From assembly GCA_963715455.1 (NCBI GenBank), contig OY970245.1, forward strand, positions 744,001-808,000: a DNA stretch of 64,000 nucleotides. Direction: 5' to 3'. The stretch comes from VRUE01 sp963715455 (lineage in GTDB: Bacteria > Actinomycetota > Thermoleophilia > Solirubrobacterales > 70-9). Below the pieces are notes generated by a model. That model was not told the DNA's origin. It saw only the letters and a program-made list of their open reading frames with translations, and ran no database searches. Position numbers and translations under genes: made by a program. Below, piece by piece: positions 15,713-23,391 of the stretch. Within the stretch, counting starts at the first letter, position 1, and each line of letters starts with the position of its first letter.

Positions 15713-16249
15713 TTGCGGATGGCCTATCGCTACTGCAAGAACCCAAGCGAGGCGGAGGACATCGCTCAGGACGCATTGCTGCGCGCCTGGCGGCGACGCT
15801 CGACCTTGCGAGACGACAGTCGCCGCAAGGAGTGGCTGGCGACGATAGTTCGCAACGAGGCCTTCCGCCTGCACGCACGGGTGCGCCCCGATCCGGTGGC
15901 GACGCTTGAGACTCAGGAGGGCGCCGAGGACGAGCAGATCATCTCCACGGTGGAGCGCGCCGACCTGCACGCCGCGCTCAGCCGCCTCGACGAGCGCGAG
16001 CGCGAGCTAGTCCAGCTGCGCTACAGCGAGGACCTCACCCAGCAAGCGATCGCCCGGCGCCTGCGCATCCCCGACGGCACGGTCAAGGTGAGACTGCACC
16101 GCCTGCGACACAAACTGCGCCGCGCGATGACCGAAGGAAAGCTTCCCCCGCGCCGCTCAGCCGGCGGCGGCAACGCGCCGCATCTCATCGGCCGCCGCCC
16201 GCGGCCCGATGTAGGGGACGAGCATCGCGAAGAGCAGGTCGGGCAGTAG
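15713..16249 (+). CDS. ECF-type RNA polymerase sigma factor
   Basis: A sigma-70 family factor of about 178 residues. The region 2 core is AYRYCKNPSEAEDIAQDALL followed by RAWRR, and region 4 is LVQLRYSEDLTQQAIARRLR followed by IPDGTVKVRLHRLRHKLRR, together the two DNA-contacting parts of an ECF sigma. The start is uncertain. TTG 15713 is the first usual start codon, but the open frame upstream to 15638 reads like a genuine sigma N-terminus (WEEAHRFCLRMAYRY), so an unusual start may be used. The C-terminus overlaps the convergent TetR gene by 93 bases, with only low-complexity residues in the overlap. No anti-sigma gene is adjacent. Confidence 0.75.
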   Translation: MRMAYRYCKNPSEAEDIAQDALLRAWRRRSTLRDDSRRKEWLATIVRNEAFRLHARVRPDPVATLETQEGAEDEQIISTVERADLHAALSRLDERERELVQLRYSEDLTQQAIARRLRIPDGTVKVRLHRLRHKLRRAMTEGKLPPRRSAGGGNAPHLIGRRPRPDVGDEHREEQVGQ

Positions 16250-16762
16250 CGCCGGCAGCTGCTCGGCCCGCCCGGCGAGCAGCTCGTCGAAGATCAGCCC
16301 CGAGACGGCGCCAGCCGACATCAGCGAGATGTTCTCCGGCAGCTCACGGCCGTTGGCCAGCTCACGCCCGTCCTCGAGGTAGCTGGTGAAGCGGGCGACC
16401 GCGTCCCAGTGGCGTTGGCGCGCCTCGGCCCCCGCGGCGGCGACCTCGACCACCGCGGTGCGGGCCAGCATCGGGTCGACGGCGAAGAGCTCGACGATCG
16501 TCGCCAGGCCACGCTCGACCCGCTCCAGCCAAGATTGCTCACCATTGCACTTGGCGATCACCTCGGCGAAGACCTGCTCGACCAGCATGTCGTAAGCGGC
16601 GAGGAAGCACTCGTGCTTGTCCTCGAAGTGTTTGTAGAAGGTTGTGCGGGAGGTGCCCGCCTCCTCGATCACGTCGGCGACCGAGGTCTCCTTATATCCC
16701 TTGCTGCCGACCACGCGGATCATTGCCGCGAGGATCAGTTCACGCCGCGATTGAGATGCCAT
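16157..16762 (-). CDS. TetR-family transcriptional regulator (third of a tandem trio)
   Basis: A 201-residue TetR repressor. The N-terminal HTH is ELILAAMIRVVGSKGYKETS, then VADVIEEAGTSRTTFYKHFE with the recognition helix TSRTTFYKHF; the C-terminal 140 residues are the helical ligand-binding and dimer domain, ending LLFAMLVPYIGPRAAADEM. The two upstream TetR genes end with the same VPYIGP or VPYLGQ element, so the three are paralogues. ATG 16762 is chosen over ATG 16807 because an operator-like dyad at 16816-16837 needs room for a transcript start. Expression could come from its own promoter or by read-through. The ligand is unknown. Confidence 0.82.
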   Translation of the reverse strand: MASQSRRELILAAMIRVVGSKGYKETSVADVIEEAGTSRTTFYKHFEDKHECFLAAYDMLVEQVFAEVIAKCNGEQSWLERVERGLATIVELFAVDPMLARTAVVEVAAAGAEARQRHWDAVARFTSYLEDGRELANGRELPENISLMSAGAVSGLIFDELLAGRAEQLPALLPDLLFAMLVPYIGPRAAADEMRRVAAAG

Positions 16763-16815
16763 CGGCCAATCCCAGGTTGGTGGAAAACTGCGGAGTACCT
16801 TCATCATAGCGGCAA

Positions 16816-16837
16816 GGTGTACGGGAACGTTTATCTA
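16816..16837. promoter_or_regulatory. TetR operator-like dyad (copy 1)
   Basis: GGTGTAC-N5-CGTTTATCTA, at the junction of the second and third TetR genes. It contains the imperfect inverted repeat GGTNNAC-N6-GTNNAYC. The same sequence with 5 variable central bases occurs in front of the first TetR gene at 18272-18293 in the opposite orientation, so both may bind one of the trio. Confidence 0.5.
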
Positions 16838-17508
16838 CTCGTTTCGCCCACCTCCCTGGCTGCCGCTGTGGGGCCGATGTACGGAACCAGCGTCGCAAAA
16901 AGCACCTCCGAAAGCAAATCGGGAAGTTGCTCGGCGCGGCCGGCGGCGAGCTCGTCAGAGATCAGCCCGGTGACCGCGCCGATCGCCATGCGCGAGGTGT
17001 TGGCGGGCAGGCTGCGACCGCCTGGGGCGAAGTCGCGTCCCTCGTCGAAGAAGGGGGTGAGGCGCTGCAGGGCTGCCCGGTAGCGGCGCTGCGCCGCCGG
17101 CCCGGCGGCGCCCACGTCGACCAACGCCAGGCGGGCCAGCTCGGGCTCCTCGGCAAGCGCCTCGAGCAGCGCAGCGAGGCCGGCGCGGGCACGCAGCGGC
17201 CAGCCCTCCTCGGCCTCATAGGCGGTGGCGATGCGCCGCACGAGAGCGTCGACGGCGCCGTCGTAGGCAGCCAGGAAGCAGGCCTCCTTGTCGTCGAACA
17301 TCTCGTAGAAGGTGGTCCGCGAGATACCCGCCTCGCGGGTTAGGTCGGCGATCGTCGTTGCCGCGTAGCCCTTCTTCGCCACAACCCGCACTGCCGCTTC
17401 GAGCAGGCGCTCACGCTGTGAGCGGGCGATCACCTCTGGCGGCAGCCGGTGGCGGCCGCGTGGCGGACGCCAGCGCTCGCGTTTTTTCGCCTCCTCCGCC
17501 CCCGCCAA
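16831..17508 (-). CDS. TetR-family transcriptional regulator (second of a tandem trio)
   Basis: A 225-residue TetR protein. A basic N-terminal tail (KKRERWRPPRGRHRLPPE) precedes the HTH: LLEAAVRVVAKKGYAATTIA, then DLTREAGISRTTFYEMFDDK. The C-terminal helical domain ends FATLVPYIGPTAAAREV, mirroring the next gene. TTG start, four bases after the stop of the first TetR gene, so it is almost certainly cotranscribed with it. The stop falls inside the operator-like dyad of the third gene. The basic tail is shared in style with the double-TetR fusion at 38843 (LRPGRRLPAEEVARNQRERL), suggesting one regulator subfamily expanded in this genome. Confidence 0.82.
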   Translation of the reverse strand: MAGAEEAKKRERWRPPRGRHRLPPEVIARSQRERLLEAAVRVVAKKGYAATTIADLTREAGISRTTFYEMFDDKEACFLAAYDGAVDALVRRIATAYEAEEGWPLRARAGLAALLEALAEEPELARLALVDVGAAGPAAQRRYRAALQRLTPFFDEGRDFAPGGRSLPANTSRMAIGAVTGLISDELAAGRAEQLPDLLSEVLFATLVPYIGPTAAAREVGETSR

Positions 17509-17512
17509 CCGC

Positions 17513-18241
17513 TCAGCCGCCCGTCGGGGGGATCGCCTTCTCCGCCTCGCGGGCTTGGCGCAGCGCCTCCTCTTGGCCGAGGTAGGGCACCGTAGTGATG
17601 TAGACGATGTCGGGCAAGAGCTCCGGCAGCCGGGCGGTGTTGCCGGCGAGGATCTGGCCGACGATCAGCGACTCGGCTGCGGAGAGCGCCGCTCGGCCCG
17701 CGCTCGAGGGGATCGCCTCTTCCTCGACCGGATCGTCGCGGCCGCGTTCGAGCAGCGACTGCAGGACGCGCTTGCCGGAGGCGTAGAGCTCGAAGGCACG
17801 ATCACCGGATGAGGGCGCCTCGACCAGCGCCATGCGGGCGAAGTCTGGGCGGCTGGCGAGCAGGTCAAGGAAGGCAGCAGCGGCGTCGCGGACCATCGTT
17901 GCCCAGGGCTTGTCGAGTGAGTAGACGGCGACGATGCGACCCATCGCGTCGGCCAGGGAAAGCTCCATTGCCGCGTGGAAGCAGTCCTCCTTGTCCTTGA
18001 AGAGCTCGTAGAAGGTCGCCCGCGAGACACCTGCCGGCTCGCAGACGTCAGTGATCGTCGTCGCCCCGTAGCCCTTCGTCGCGCAGCTCTTTGCCATCGA
18101 GACCAGCAGCCGTTCACGCTGCGAGTGGGAGATGAGCGGCTCGGCGAGGGCCTCGCGGCCGGCCGGCAGCTGCTCCTTCTCGATCAGGCCGCCGAGATCC
18201 GGGGGCGGCGCGTTGCCGTTGGGCGGGGAGGTGGGAGGCAC
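17513..18241 (-). CDS. TetR-family transcriptional regulator (first of a tandem trio)
   Basis: A 242-residue TetR protein: a proline-rich N-terminal tail, then the HTH MAKSCATKGYGATTITDV and CEPAGVSRATFYELFKDK, then a helical ligand domain ending YITTVPYLGQEEALRQA. The GTG at the complement of 18239-18241 is chosen because GAGGAG lies about 7 bases upstream and a TACAAT -10 element lies about 43 bases upstream; a longer frame to 18334 would run through that promoter. It heads the trio and probably drives the second gene. The dyad over its -10 suggests autoregulation. It is divergent from the S51 peptidase pair, which it might also control. Confidence 0.84.
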   Translation of the reverse strand: MPPTSPPNGNAPPPDLGGLIEKEQLPAGREALAEPLISHSQRERLLVSMAKSCATKGYGATTITDVCEPAGVSRATFYELFKDKEDCFHAAMELSLADAMGRIVAVYSLDKPWATMVRDAAAAFLDLLASRPDFARMALVEAPSSGDRAFELYASGKRVLQSLLERGRDDPVEEEAIPSSAGRAALSAAESLIVGQILAGNTARLPELLPDIVYITTVPYLGQEEALRQAREAEKAIPPTGG

Positions 18242-18271
18242 TGACAGGCTCCTCAGGCAGACAACCGTGTT

Positions 18272-18293
18272 TAGGTAAACGCGATTGTACACC
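18272..18293 (-). promoter_or_regulatory. promoter -10 with TetR operator-like dyad (copy 2)
   Basis: On the minus strand GGTGTAC-N5-CGTTTACCTA repeats the dyad found at 16816-16837. TACAAT (complement of 18284-18289) lies inside it and suits a -10 box for the first TetR gene, with a leader of about 35 bases. GTTTAGGTAAAC at 18269-18280 adds a second short palindrome. A bound repressor here would block its own promoter. Confidence 0.55.
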
Positions 18294-18495
18294 CTAAGGG
18301 CGCTCTGTGGACGAACTGGTACCGAATTTAACAATCGGGCGATTGCTTGGGAACGCCGATGGACGCCCTGGAGTGCGCGCCGTTGACCTTGCGACTCCGC
18401 CTCGCACGGGCACTGTACATGCGGGCGATGGCAGCCTTGCGAACTTAGGACCCCTGTACAAGCGGCAGGGCGCGGCGCGGCGCGAACATTTGGTC

Positions 18496-19260
18496 ATGGA
18501 GACTGCGGTACGTCAGATCGTGGCCTTCGGTGGCGGCGGCTTCTCGATGGAGTCGGGTAACCCGCTGCTCGATGAGTACGTGCTCGGCCTCTGCAACCGC
18601 GAGCGGCCACGGGTCTGCTTCCTGCCTTCGGCGAGCGGCGACGCTGACCACTACATCGTGCGCTTCTACCGCGCCTTCCCGGCCGACCGCTGCGAGGCCA
18701 GCCACCTCTCGCTCTTTCGCCGCGAGCAGGGGCCGGCCGACCTGCGCGCTCACTTGCTCGAACAGGACCTGATCTACGTCGGCGGCGGCAGTGTGATCAG
18801 CCTGCTCGGCGTCTGGCGGGCGCACGGCATCGACGTCATCCTGCGCGCGGCCTGGGAAGCGGGGGTCGTCCTCTGCGGCCTCTCGGCCGGTTCGCTCTGC
18901 TGGTTCAGCGAGGCGGTCAGCGGCTTCCACGGCTCGCCGCGCAGGGTCGAAGGGCTCGGCCTCCTGCCCTACAGCAACTGCGTGCACTACGAGCCGGGAT
19001 CGGAGCTCGGCATTGCCTATCACGGGCTGCTGCGGGGTGGGATGCGTTCGGGCTTCGCGGCGCGCGACGGCGCCGCCCTGCACTTCGTCGGCTCCGAGCT
19101 GCACCGGGTGGTCGCCTCGCGCCCAGCGGCGCGGGGATACCGCCTCGACGCGGTCGACGGGCATGTGGTCGAGATGCAGCTAGCCACGACCTACCTCGCG
19201 GATCCGCCGCTCCCGGTCGTGAGGCTTGCCGAGACGACCACCACTGCGGTCGCAGCTTGA
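18496..19260 (+). CDS. peptidase S51 family protein (dipeptidase E/cyanophycinase-like), first of pair
   Basis: A 254-residue serine hydrolase of the S51 group (PepE, cyanophycinase). The nucleophile elbow is GLSAGS (serine near residue 119), preceded by LLEQDLIYVGGGSVISLLG and followed by the NCVHYEPGSE histidine region, which completes the usual Ser-His site. S51 enzymes release N-terminal aspartyl residues or degrade cyanophycin; which applies is not evident. The ATG at 18496 is chosen because the extension to 18307 lacks family sequence. It is followed by a paralogue with a TGATG overlap, so the two are cotranslated. No cyanophycin synthetase gene lies in the window. Confidence 0.82.
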   Translation: METAVRQIVAFGGGGFSMESGNPLLDEYVLGLCNRERPRVCFLPSASGDADHYIVRFYRAFPADRCEASHLSLFRREQGPADLRAHLLEQDLIYVGGGSVISLLGVWRAHGIDVILRAAWEAGVVLCGLSAGSLCWFSEAVSGFHGSPRRVEGLGLLPYSNCVHYEPGSELGIAYHGLLRGGMRSGFAARDGAALHFVGSELHRVVASRPAARGYRLDAVDGHVVEMQLATTYLADPPLPVVRLAETTTTAVAA

Positions 19261-20051
19261 TGGTCTCCCGCATCCTCACCCTCGGCGGCCACGACTTCAC
19301 CTCGCGGCCACCCGACAGGGCGGTCAGCGAGCTGATGCTGCGCTTGGCGACCGAGCGCGCTGGCGAGCGACCGCGGATCTGCATCCTGCCGACCGCCAGT
19401 GGCGACACATCTGAGCAGATCGGCCGCTTCTACGCGGCCTTTGGCGAGCGGCCCTGCGAGCCCTCTGATCTCTCGCTTTTCCGCCTCGGCCGCCGGCCGA
19501 TGGCGCTACGCGACCACTTGCTCGAACAGGACCTGATCTACGTCGGCGGCGGCAGCCTGGTCAACTTGCTCGCCGTCTGGGAGGCGCACGAGCTGGGCGC
19601 GATGCTCAGCCTCGCCTGGCGCCAGGGCATTGTCCTCGCCGGCCAGAGCGCCGGCGCGATGTGCTGGTTCGAGGCGGGCATCACCAAGTCCTCGGGCAAG
19701 CCCGAGGCGGAGGCGGGCCTAGGGCTGCTCGCCGGCAGCCTCTGCGTCCACTACAACAACGAGCCCGAGCGCCGCGCCGCCTACCTCGACGCGGTCGGCA
19801 ACGGCATGCCCGGCGGCTACGGGCTCGACGATTACGCCGGCCTGATCTGGGAAGGCGTTGGCCCGCCCTCGGCTGTCACCGCCCGCCGCGGCGCCCGCGC
19901 CTACAAGGTCTCCAGCTCTGAAACAGGTGTGGTCGAGTCCCCACTCCCAGCACGCTTTCTTCCCGCGCCCGCGCCAGCTGCTCTCCGCGAGGACATAGCC
20001 GAGTTCCGCAGGATCAAGAGCATGCACCGCCGAGCCGGCTGGCTGGGGTAG
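19260..20051 (+). CDS. peptidase S51 family protein (dipeptidase E-like), second of pair
   Basis: A 263-residue paralogue of the preceding gene. The nucleophile elbow is GQSAGAMCW, and the strand before it (HLLEQDLIYVGGGSLVNLL) is nearly identical to its neighbour, so a tandem duplication is clear. SLCVHYNNEPERR holds the likely catalytic histidine. ATG 19260 overlaps the upstream TGA. The C-terminal 40 residues (APAALREDIAEFRRIKS) extend past the fold. The two paralogues may form heterodimers or act on different substrates; nothing in the sequence settles this. Confidence 0.82.
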   Translation: MVSRILTLGGHDFTSRPPDRAVSELMLRLATERAGERPRICILPTASGDTSEQIGRFYAAFGERPCEPSDLSLFRLGRRPMALRDHLLEQDLIYVGGGSLVNLLAVWEAHELGAMLSLAWRQGIVLAGQSAGAMCWFEAGITKSSGKPEAEAGLGLLAGSLCVHYNNEPERRAAYLDAVGNGMPGGYGLDDYAGLIWEGVGPPSAVTARRGARAYKVSSSETGVVESPLPARFLPAPAPAALREDIAEFRRIKSMHRRAGWLG

Positions 20052-20070
20052 GACGAGAGGGTGCCCCTCC

Positions 20071-20607
20071 CTACCCGGCCGACCCACCCGCCATCGGCGG
20101 CGCCGTCGGGTCGGACCCCTCCTCACCGAGGCTCTCACGAGCGATGTAGTCCTCGGCCAGCAGCAGGTTGGCCTTGGAGCGCTCGACCACATTGAGCAGG
20201 TCGCTCATCAGCGCGACCTCCTCGACTTGCTCCTTGACGAACCACTGCAGGAACTGCTCCGCCCGGTAGTCCTTGAGCTCACGCGCCAGCTCGAAGAGGG
20301 CAAAGATCTCCTCGCTGACCCGCTTCTCCTGCTCGAGCGCCATCTTCACCGGCGCCACGCCATCCGAGTAGGTGGTCTCCTGCGATTTGATGTCGGGGAT
20401 GTGGACCTCGGCGCCGACGTCGAGCAGGTACTGGACCATCATCATCGCGTGCTCGCGCTCCTCCAGCGCCTGCCGGTAGAAGAAGTGGGCAAGCCGCGGC
20501 AGCGTCTCGGCGTCGTAGTAAACGGCGGCGCCGACGTACTGCTGCGAGGCAGCGAACTCGTTGGCGATCTGCTCGTTGAGGGCGGCGGGAAAGCTCTTCT
20601 CGGCCAT
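20071..20607 (-). CDS. ferritin-like iron storage protein
   Basis: A 178-residue ferritin of the prokaryotic non-haem type. The four-helix ferroxidase ligands are visible: E17 in NEQIANEFAASQQYVGAA, the ALEEREHAMMM helix (E..H), E in VKMALEQEKRVSEEI, and the QFLQWFVKEQVEEVALMSDL helix with QWFVKEQ typical of FtnA. The protein would oxidise and store iron in a cytosolic 24-mer. AAGGAGA precedes the ATG by 6 bases. The C-terminal 15 residues (GSDPTAPPMAGGSAG) are disordered. The gene is convergent with the S51 pair. Confidence 0.9.
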   Translation of the reverse strand: MAEKSFPAALNEQIANEFAASQQYVGAAVYYDAETLPRLAHFFYRQALEEREHAMMMVQYLLDVGAEVHIPDIKSQETTYSDGVAPVKMALEQEKRVSEEIFALFELARELKDYRAEQFLQWFVKEQVEEVALMSDLLNVVERSKANLLLAEDYIARESLGEEGSDPTAPPMAGGSAG

Positions 20608-20646
20608 CTCTCTTCTCCTTTGAGGCGGGGCTGGTCAAGCAAACGT

Positions 20647-20668
20647 AGCCGAATCGACGAATTCGGCT
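20647..20668 (-). terminator. hairpin after the enolase-superfamily gene
   Basis: AGCCGAAT (20647-20654) and ATTCGGCT (20661-20668) form an 8-bp stem with a 6-base loop. It lies 30 bases past the stop of the leftward enolase-superfamily gene and before the ferritin start, and is followed on the minus strand by ACGTTTGC, a weak T-rich tail. Confidence 0.55.
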
Positions 20669-20697
20669 AGCCGAAGGGGAGGAGGCCGGGTGCCTCC

Positions 20698-21759
20698 TCA
20701 TCCGTCCCAGCGAAACCCCGTCTCACTCAGCCGCGGCTCCAACGGACTGGTCGGCAGGCCAGGAGGTGGGAGGGCGTCGTTGTAGCCGCGTGGGGCCGTG
20801 TCGTTGGGTGTCTCGGGGTGAAAGAGCGAGGCGAGCACCTGGATCTGGCCGCGGCCGACACCCAGCTCCCACTGACCGCCGCCGTAGGCGCCGATGCCGT
20901 GCTCGGCGCAGTAGTCGTAGGTCTCGCAGAGGTCGCGCAGGCCGCCGATCCGCGAGGGCTTTACGTTGACCATCTGCGGCTCCCAGGGCAGCTCCTCGAT
21001 GTCGGCGATCGAGTGGATCGGTGCGTCCCAGGTGAGGCGCTCGCGGACCGGCTCGATGATCGGCCGGGTCTCGTCGTTGACGTCAGGGTCCTCCAACCAG
21101 GCCTCGGGGAAGGCCTCGATCAACTTCGCGTAGAGCTCGGGGTCGGTTTCGACGTCGACCACAGTGCCCTTGTAGAAGCCCTTCAGGTCGAGCGAGTCGA
21201 TCGCGCCGGTCTCGAGCAGGCCTGCGATCAGCTCGTCGTCCCAATCGTTGGTGGGGTCGAGCTTGAAGCGCAGCTCGGGGTAGCGGTCGAGCTTTGCCCG
21301 CAGGGTGTCGATCGTCGAGGGCTCTTCGCCACCCGGGGAAAGTCGCATCGAGCAGACGAAGGTCACCGGGCGCGGCTCGCGGCCGAGCGCCTCGGCGAGA
21401 CCCTTGCCGGCCTGACGCAGGGCGAGGTCGAGGGCGGCCGACTCGAAGGCCCAGCGGCGGTAGCGGCGCGAGACGTCGCGCTGCGGCTCAGCTGGGAAGG
21501 TGTCGAGCTCGCCGACCATCTCGCAAAATTCGCCCAGGGTGGAGAAACCAGTCAGGTCAAGACTGGGCCCCGCGTCTTGCAGGGCGATGTGGTCCACCGC
21601 GTCGTAGGTGACGTCCTCGCCCAACCCGTCCTCGCCGTTGCCCCATATATGGATGACGGTGCTCAGCCGTTCGAAGCCGGGGATCTGCAGCTCCAGGCCC
21701 TGCAGCTCGTAGCCCTCGATCTCCAGGGGGAGGTCGGCGAGGGCGTCGAAGGTGGCCAT
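20698..21759 (-). CDS. enolase-superfamily (mandelate racemase/OSBS-like) enzyme
   Basis: A 353-residue enzyme of the enolase superfamily, which abstracts a proton next to a carboxylate with Mg2+. ELRFKLDPTNDWDD contains the K-x-D strand of the barrel, AWLEDPDV and DAPIHSIADI provide later metal-ligand strands, and MVNVKPSRIGGL holds the second-side lysine. The N-terminal capping domain is present (residues 10-120). The first KxK lysine appears as FKLD, so the exact subfamily (muconate cycloisomerase, OSBS, or other) cannot be set. ATG 21759 avoids an extension that lies wholly inside the upstream palindromic repeat. The gene is divergent from the FAD oxidoreductase across that repeat. Confidence 0.75.
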   Translation of the reverse strand: MATFDALADLPLEIEGYELQGLELQIPGFERLSTVIHIWGNGEDGLGEDVTYDAVDHIALQDAGPSLDLTGFSTLGEFCEMVGELDTFPAEPQRDVSRRYRRWAFESAALDLALRQAGKGLAEALGREPRPVTFVCSMRLSPGGEEPSTIDTLRAKLDRYPELRFKLDPTNDWDDELIAGLLETGAIDSLDLKGFYKGTVVDVETDPELYAKLIEAFPEAWLEDPDVNDETRPIIEPVRERLTWDAPIHSIADIEELPWEPQMVNVKPSRIGGLRDLCETYDYCAEHGIGAYGGGQWELGVGRGQIQVLASLFHPETPNDTAPRGYNDALPPPGLPTSPLEPRLSETGFRWDG

Positions 21760-21773
21760 CGCGGTGAGTGTAT

Positions 21774-21851
21774 GGGGCGCAGGGGTGGGGTCCCCAGGAC
21801 GCGCGGACGGAGCCGCGCTTGAGTGTCCTGGGGACCCCACCCCTGCGCCCC
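21774..21851. repeat. 78-bp palindromic element, copy A
   Basis: Arms of 27 bp (21774-21800 and 21825-21851) are perfectly complementary. Between them lies a 24-base core: GCGCGG, ACGGAG, CCGCGC, then TTGAGT, so a small inner stem is followed by an unpaired six-base bulge. Length and layout equal those of copies B (40907) and C (45709), although the arm sequence is different. This copy lies between divergent genes (starts at 21759 and 21867), so here it cannot be an ordinary 3' terminator. Confidence 0.9.
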
Positions 21852-21866
21852 TGACAGACTCGTGGC

Positions 21867-23264
21867 GTGAAGCACGACGCTCACGGCTATTGGCTTGAGG
21901 AGGCGCCGGGGGTCGAGTTTTGCCCGGAGCTTGTGGGGGAGCGGAGGGCTGATGTGGTTGTGGTTGGCGGTGGGTACACGGGGATGTGGGCGGCTTGGCA
22001 TTTGAAGCAGCTCGAGCCGGAGGCTCGGGTTGTGTTGTTGGAGGCGGGGCGTTGTGGGGAGGGGCCGAGTGGGCGGAACGGGGGGTTCTGCAACGTGATG
22101 TGGTTTTCGCTGCCGAATATGCGGGAGCGGTGGGGGGACGAGGCGGCGTTGGCGGTGGCGCGGGCCGCGCAGGGGGCTATCGATGGGATCGAGGCGTTCT
22201 GCCGGGACGAGGGCGTCGATGCCTGGTTCACGCGCAGCGGCTACCTGCAGGTCTCGACCGCCGAGGCGCATGACGGGGTGTGGGCCGCGGCGCTGGAGGC
22301 GTGCCGGGAGCTTGGCGCCGAGGACGCGATTCAGCCGCTTTCGGCGACACAGGTGGCCGAGCGCTGTGCCTCACCAGCTTTCCGCGGCGGCGCCTTCTAC
22401 CCGGATGCGGCGACGGTGCAGCCGGCGCGGCTGGCCCAGGGCCTGCGCGAGCGGCTGCGGGCGCGTGGGGTGGAGGTCTGCGAGCGCTCGCCGGTGACCC
22501 GCCTGGCCGGCTCGCCACACGGCGTCGAGGCGCACACTGCCGCCGGCGTTGTACGGGCGCGCTCCGCCGTGCTCGCCGTCGGCGCCGCGGCCAAGGCCCC
22601 GGGGGCTCCGTTGCGCCACAGCCTCACCGTCGCCTCCTCCCACATCGTCCTCACCGAGCCGGTGCCCGAGCTGCTCGAGGAGGTGGGTTGGACCGGCGGC
22701 GAGTGCATCACCGACAGCCGCGCCCTGATCGACTACTTCCGCACCACCCCCGACGGCCGCATCGCCTTCGGCTGGGGCGGCGGCCGTATCGCCATGGGCG
22801 CCCGCCTCCACGGCCGCACCGAGCTGGACGCCCAAGTGGTCTCCGAAGCCGCCACCCACCTCTGGGACTACTTCCCCGGCCTAGAGCACCACTCCCTAAC
22901 CCACGCCTGGGGCGGCCCAATAGACGCCTCCCCGACCCACCTCCCCCTCGTCCTCCCTCTACGCGGCAACCGCGCCTACGCCGCCGCCGGCTACACCGGC
23001 AACGGCGTCGGTCCCTCCCACATGGTCGGCCGAACCCTCGCCTCTCTAGCCCTAGACCGCCGCGACGAGCACTCCAACCTCGCCTTTGTAGACCCCAAGC
23101 CACCCCACGTCCCACCAGAGCCCTTCCACTGGCTAGGAGGCGAGGCAATCCGCGCCGGCATCTTGCGCAAGGAGAACGCCGAGCTAGCCGGCCGCACCCC
23201 AGACCCCGTCAGCTCCCTGCTCGCCCGGATTCCCGAGCTAATCGGCTTCCACATCGGCCGCTGA
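21867..23264 (+). CDS. FAD-dependent amine oxidase (DAO family; PuuB-like)
   Basis: A 465-residue flavoprotein of the DAO group. The dinucleotide motif ADVVVVGGGYTGMWAAWHL is followed by VVLLEAGRCGEGPSGRNGG, the layout seen in gamma-glutamylputrescine oxidase and related enzymes, and a late GYTGNGVGPSHMVGRTLA loop binds the flavin end. The reaction would be oxidative removal of an amine from a polyamine-type substrate. It is convergent with the polyamine transport operon, which supports that. GTG 21867; the ribosome binding region lies against the repeat element. A sarcosine-oxidase-like substrate is an alternative. The second half (about 22850 onward) uses more CTA/CCA-type codons than the first, possibly a composition change inside the gene. 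Confidence 0.85.
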   Translation: MKHDAHGYWLEEAPGVEFCPELVGERRADVVVVGGGYTGMWAAWHLKQLEPEARVVLLEAGRCGEGPSGRNGGFCNVMWFSLPNMRERWGDEAALAVARAAQGAIDGIEAFCRDEGVDAWFTRSGYLQVSTAEAHDGVWAAALEACRELGAEDAIQPLSATQVAERCASPAFRGGAFYPDAATVQPARLAQGLRERLRARGVEVCERSPVTRLAGSPHGVEAHTAAGVVRARSAVLAVGAAAKAPGAPLRHSLTVASSHIVLTEPVPELLEEVGWTGGECITDSRALIDYFRTTPDGRIAFGWGGGRIAMGARLHGRTELDAQVVSEAATHLWDYFPGLEHHSLTHAWGGPIDASPTHLPLVLPLRGNRAYAAAGYTGNGVGPSHMVGRTLASLALDRRDEHSNLAFVDPKPPHVPPEPFHWLGGEAIRAGILRKENAELAGRTPDPVSSLLARIPELIGFHIGR

Positions 23265-23288
23265 GTCCACTGAGTGCGGCGGTAGGTC

Positions 23289-23391
23289 GAGAGGCAGCGG
23301 GGGATGCCCCCTCGAACGGGCGGATACTCAAAATGCCGGTCTAATTAGGCCGGCATTTGTCCGGGCGAGAGGGCATCCCCCGCTGCCTCTC
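23289..23391. repeat. long palindrome between convergent genes; possible divergent copy D of the 78-bp family
   Basis: Outer arms of 26 bp (23289-23314 and 23366-23391) pair with one mismatch, and an inner stem AAATGCCGG / CCGGCATTT (23331-23339, 23350-23358) sits inside. On the minus strand the inner stem is followed by TTGAGT, as in copies A-C, but the core is longer and different. It fills the gap between two convergent genes and touches the mmsA-like stop codon, so it very likely acts as a bidirectional terminator. Confidence 0.7.

Noticed and set aside
21774..21851. CRISPR repeat or array
   Set aside because: The palindromic elements are single, dispersed copies 5-19 kb apart with no spacers and no cas genes.
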